Both the position numbers and the translations under genes were made by a program. From Macrothele yani (taxonomy: Eukaryota; Arthropoda; Arachnida; Araneae; Macrothelidae), in NCBI GenBank assembly GCA_039090855.1, contig CM077022.1:73122971-73186970 (forward strand): 64,000 bases of DNA, read 5' to 3'. Position 1 is the first letter of the stretch, and every line of letters begins with the position of its first letter. The notes under the pieces are model-generated. The model ran no database searches, was not told where the DNA came from, and was given only the letters and a program-made list of their open reading frames with translations. Below are positions 63,150 through 64,000 of this stretch, one piece after another.

Positions 63150-64000
63150 CACTGGCGGTAAGTGAAAAAATAGCACCAAGAAGGAGATGTCTGATACCAA
63201 CAAAATTTATACAGCATAATAACGGAATACAGATGATAACGTGATCAAAACATTATGGCAAAATACAGCTGTATTTGCTGGTAAACTGAAAAATAACATT
63301 TCCATGTAACATGGTTAGTACGAGGTTGAACGGCCATGAACTGCATCACACTGTGCAATTCTGGCATGGAGTGTGTCGTACAGATGTTGGACGTAAGTTT
63401 GGGGTATTGAGTTCCAAGCATCCTCAACCTGGACGCGTAAATCGGGGATGGTTGTGGCTGGCCGTGGTGACCGGATAAGTCGTTGTCCCATAAAATCCCA
63501 CACGTGCTCAATGGGGGACAAATCCGGTGAACGTGCAGGCCACGGAAGTTGTCTCACACCCTGAAGTGCATGTTGCGTTGCACGTGCCGTGTGTGGGCGT
63601 GCGTTATCCTGCTGGAAAACACCACGATGGACCGACCTTACAAATGGCACAACAACGGGCTGAATGATGTTGTTGATGTAGGAGGTGCTGTTTAACGCAC
63701 CCGGTACAAACACTAGTTGTGTACGGGAGCGATAGCTGATCGCTCCCCACACCAGGAGACCAGGTGTAGGCTCTGTGTGTCGCTGGCGTATGCAAGAAGG
63801 GTGGAGACGCTCCCCCGTGCGTCTGCGAACACGCATACGGCCATCGGAGGCTGCCAAGCAGAATCTGCTTTCATCGCTGAACACGACAGATCGCCATTGC
63901 GTTCTCCAGTGCAGACGTTGGCGACACCACTGCAGTCGTTCCTGACGGTGGGCTGGAGTCAGAGGTACACATGCCAAAGGCACACGTGCACGTAGTCCTG
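63150..64000 (-). mobile_element. Tc1 element, cut by the window edge
   Basis: The left terminus CACTGGCGGTAAGTGAAAAA follows TA at 63148-63149. The other end lies outside the window. Confidence 0.9.
63315..64000 (-). CDS. Tc1-family transposase, C-terminal 228 codons open, partial
   Basis: The frame is open to the window edge. GLRARVPLACVPLTPAHRQE leads to VVFSDESRFCLAASDGRMRV (first aspartate), PGLLVWGAISY, FQQDNARPHTARA (second aspartate) and LSPIEHVWDFMGQRLI (glutamate), ending CDAVHGRSTSY. All catalytic residues are canonical, and the D-to-E spacer is 32 as in the transposase at 26853. The N-terminal DNA-binding half lies beyond position 64000, so whether the gene is whole cannot be seen. 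Confidence 0.9.
   Translation of the reverse strand, partial: GLRARVPLACVPLTPAHRQERLQWCRQRLHWRTQWRSVVFSDESRFCLAASDGRMRVRRRTGERLHPSCIRQRHTEPTPGLLVWGAISYRSRTQLVFVPGALNSTSYINNIIQPVVVPFVRSVHRGVFQQDNARPHTARATQHALQGVRQLPWPARSPDLSPIEHVWDFMGQRLIRSPRPATTIPDLRVQVEDAWNSIPQTYVQHLYDTLHARIAQCDAVHGRSTSY

Overview
The window looks like repeat-dominated nuclear DNA of an animal, most likely an arthropod. It is AT-rich, has no operons or compact gene order, and carries spaced microsatellites. It is packed with Tc1/mariner transposons, hAT-type inserts, an RTE-clade LINE, a tRNA-derived SINE family with an A-tail, and an LTR miniature retroelement. The species cannot be told from the sequence. I found no convincing host gene. 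The closest thing is one exon-like ORF (16031-16354) resembling the N-terminal part of arthropod YqaJ-exonuclease-type proteins, and it sits inside a TA-flanked inverted-repeat element.

Layout. 1-6.2 kb is AT-rich and gene-free except for a 1.2 kb palindrome (2497-3660) and an old SINE. 6.27-9.86 kb is a TA-flanked 3.6 kb element built of nested inverted repeats. 10.9-12.1 kb is a mariner. 12.3-19.1 kb is a second mariner broken by three insertions: a 3.2 kb hAT-like element with RTE pieces inside it, a 2 kb TA-flanked element with the YqaJ-like ORF and a SINE, and a 1 kb MITE. 19.4-24.9 kb holds Tc1 relics, SINEs and two stray arms of a 150-bp repeat family. 25.0-26.2 kb is a GT-rich tandem array.

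26.7-34.7 kb is a run of Tc1 elements, one with an intact transposase, plus a mariner whose C-terminal coding end has been amplified into a 106-bp tandem array. 35.0-37.9 kb is a minisatellite followed by a mariner that received both a tRNA-bearing TRIM retroelement and a hAT-like insert. 38.7-42.1 kb has two more Tc1s. 42.1-47.9 kb is a giant palindrome whose arms are tandem 150-bp repeats, with a Tc1 inserted in the right arm. 49.6-56.9 kb holds six Tc1/mariner copies, partly nested. 57.5-60.7 kb is a full-length RTE with a 984-aa open ORF. 61.4-64 kb has a DD41D mariner-like element carrying a SINE and an open Tc1 running off the window.

How the parts relate. Autonomous-looking machinery is present for two classes: the intact Tc1 ORFs (26853-27875 and the partial one at 63315-64000) and the RTE ORF. 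Everything else looks passive. The most unusual object is the 586-bp element at 35692-36277. It has 163-bp LTRs that differ by one base, a primer-binding site and polypurine tract in the correct places, a 4-bp target duplication, and a tRNA-like sequence with A and B boxes inside each LTR. This is structurally the tRNA counterpart of the plant Cassandra TRIM, which carries 5S rRNA in its LTR.
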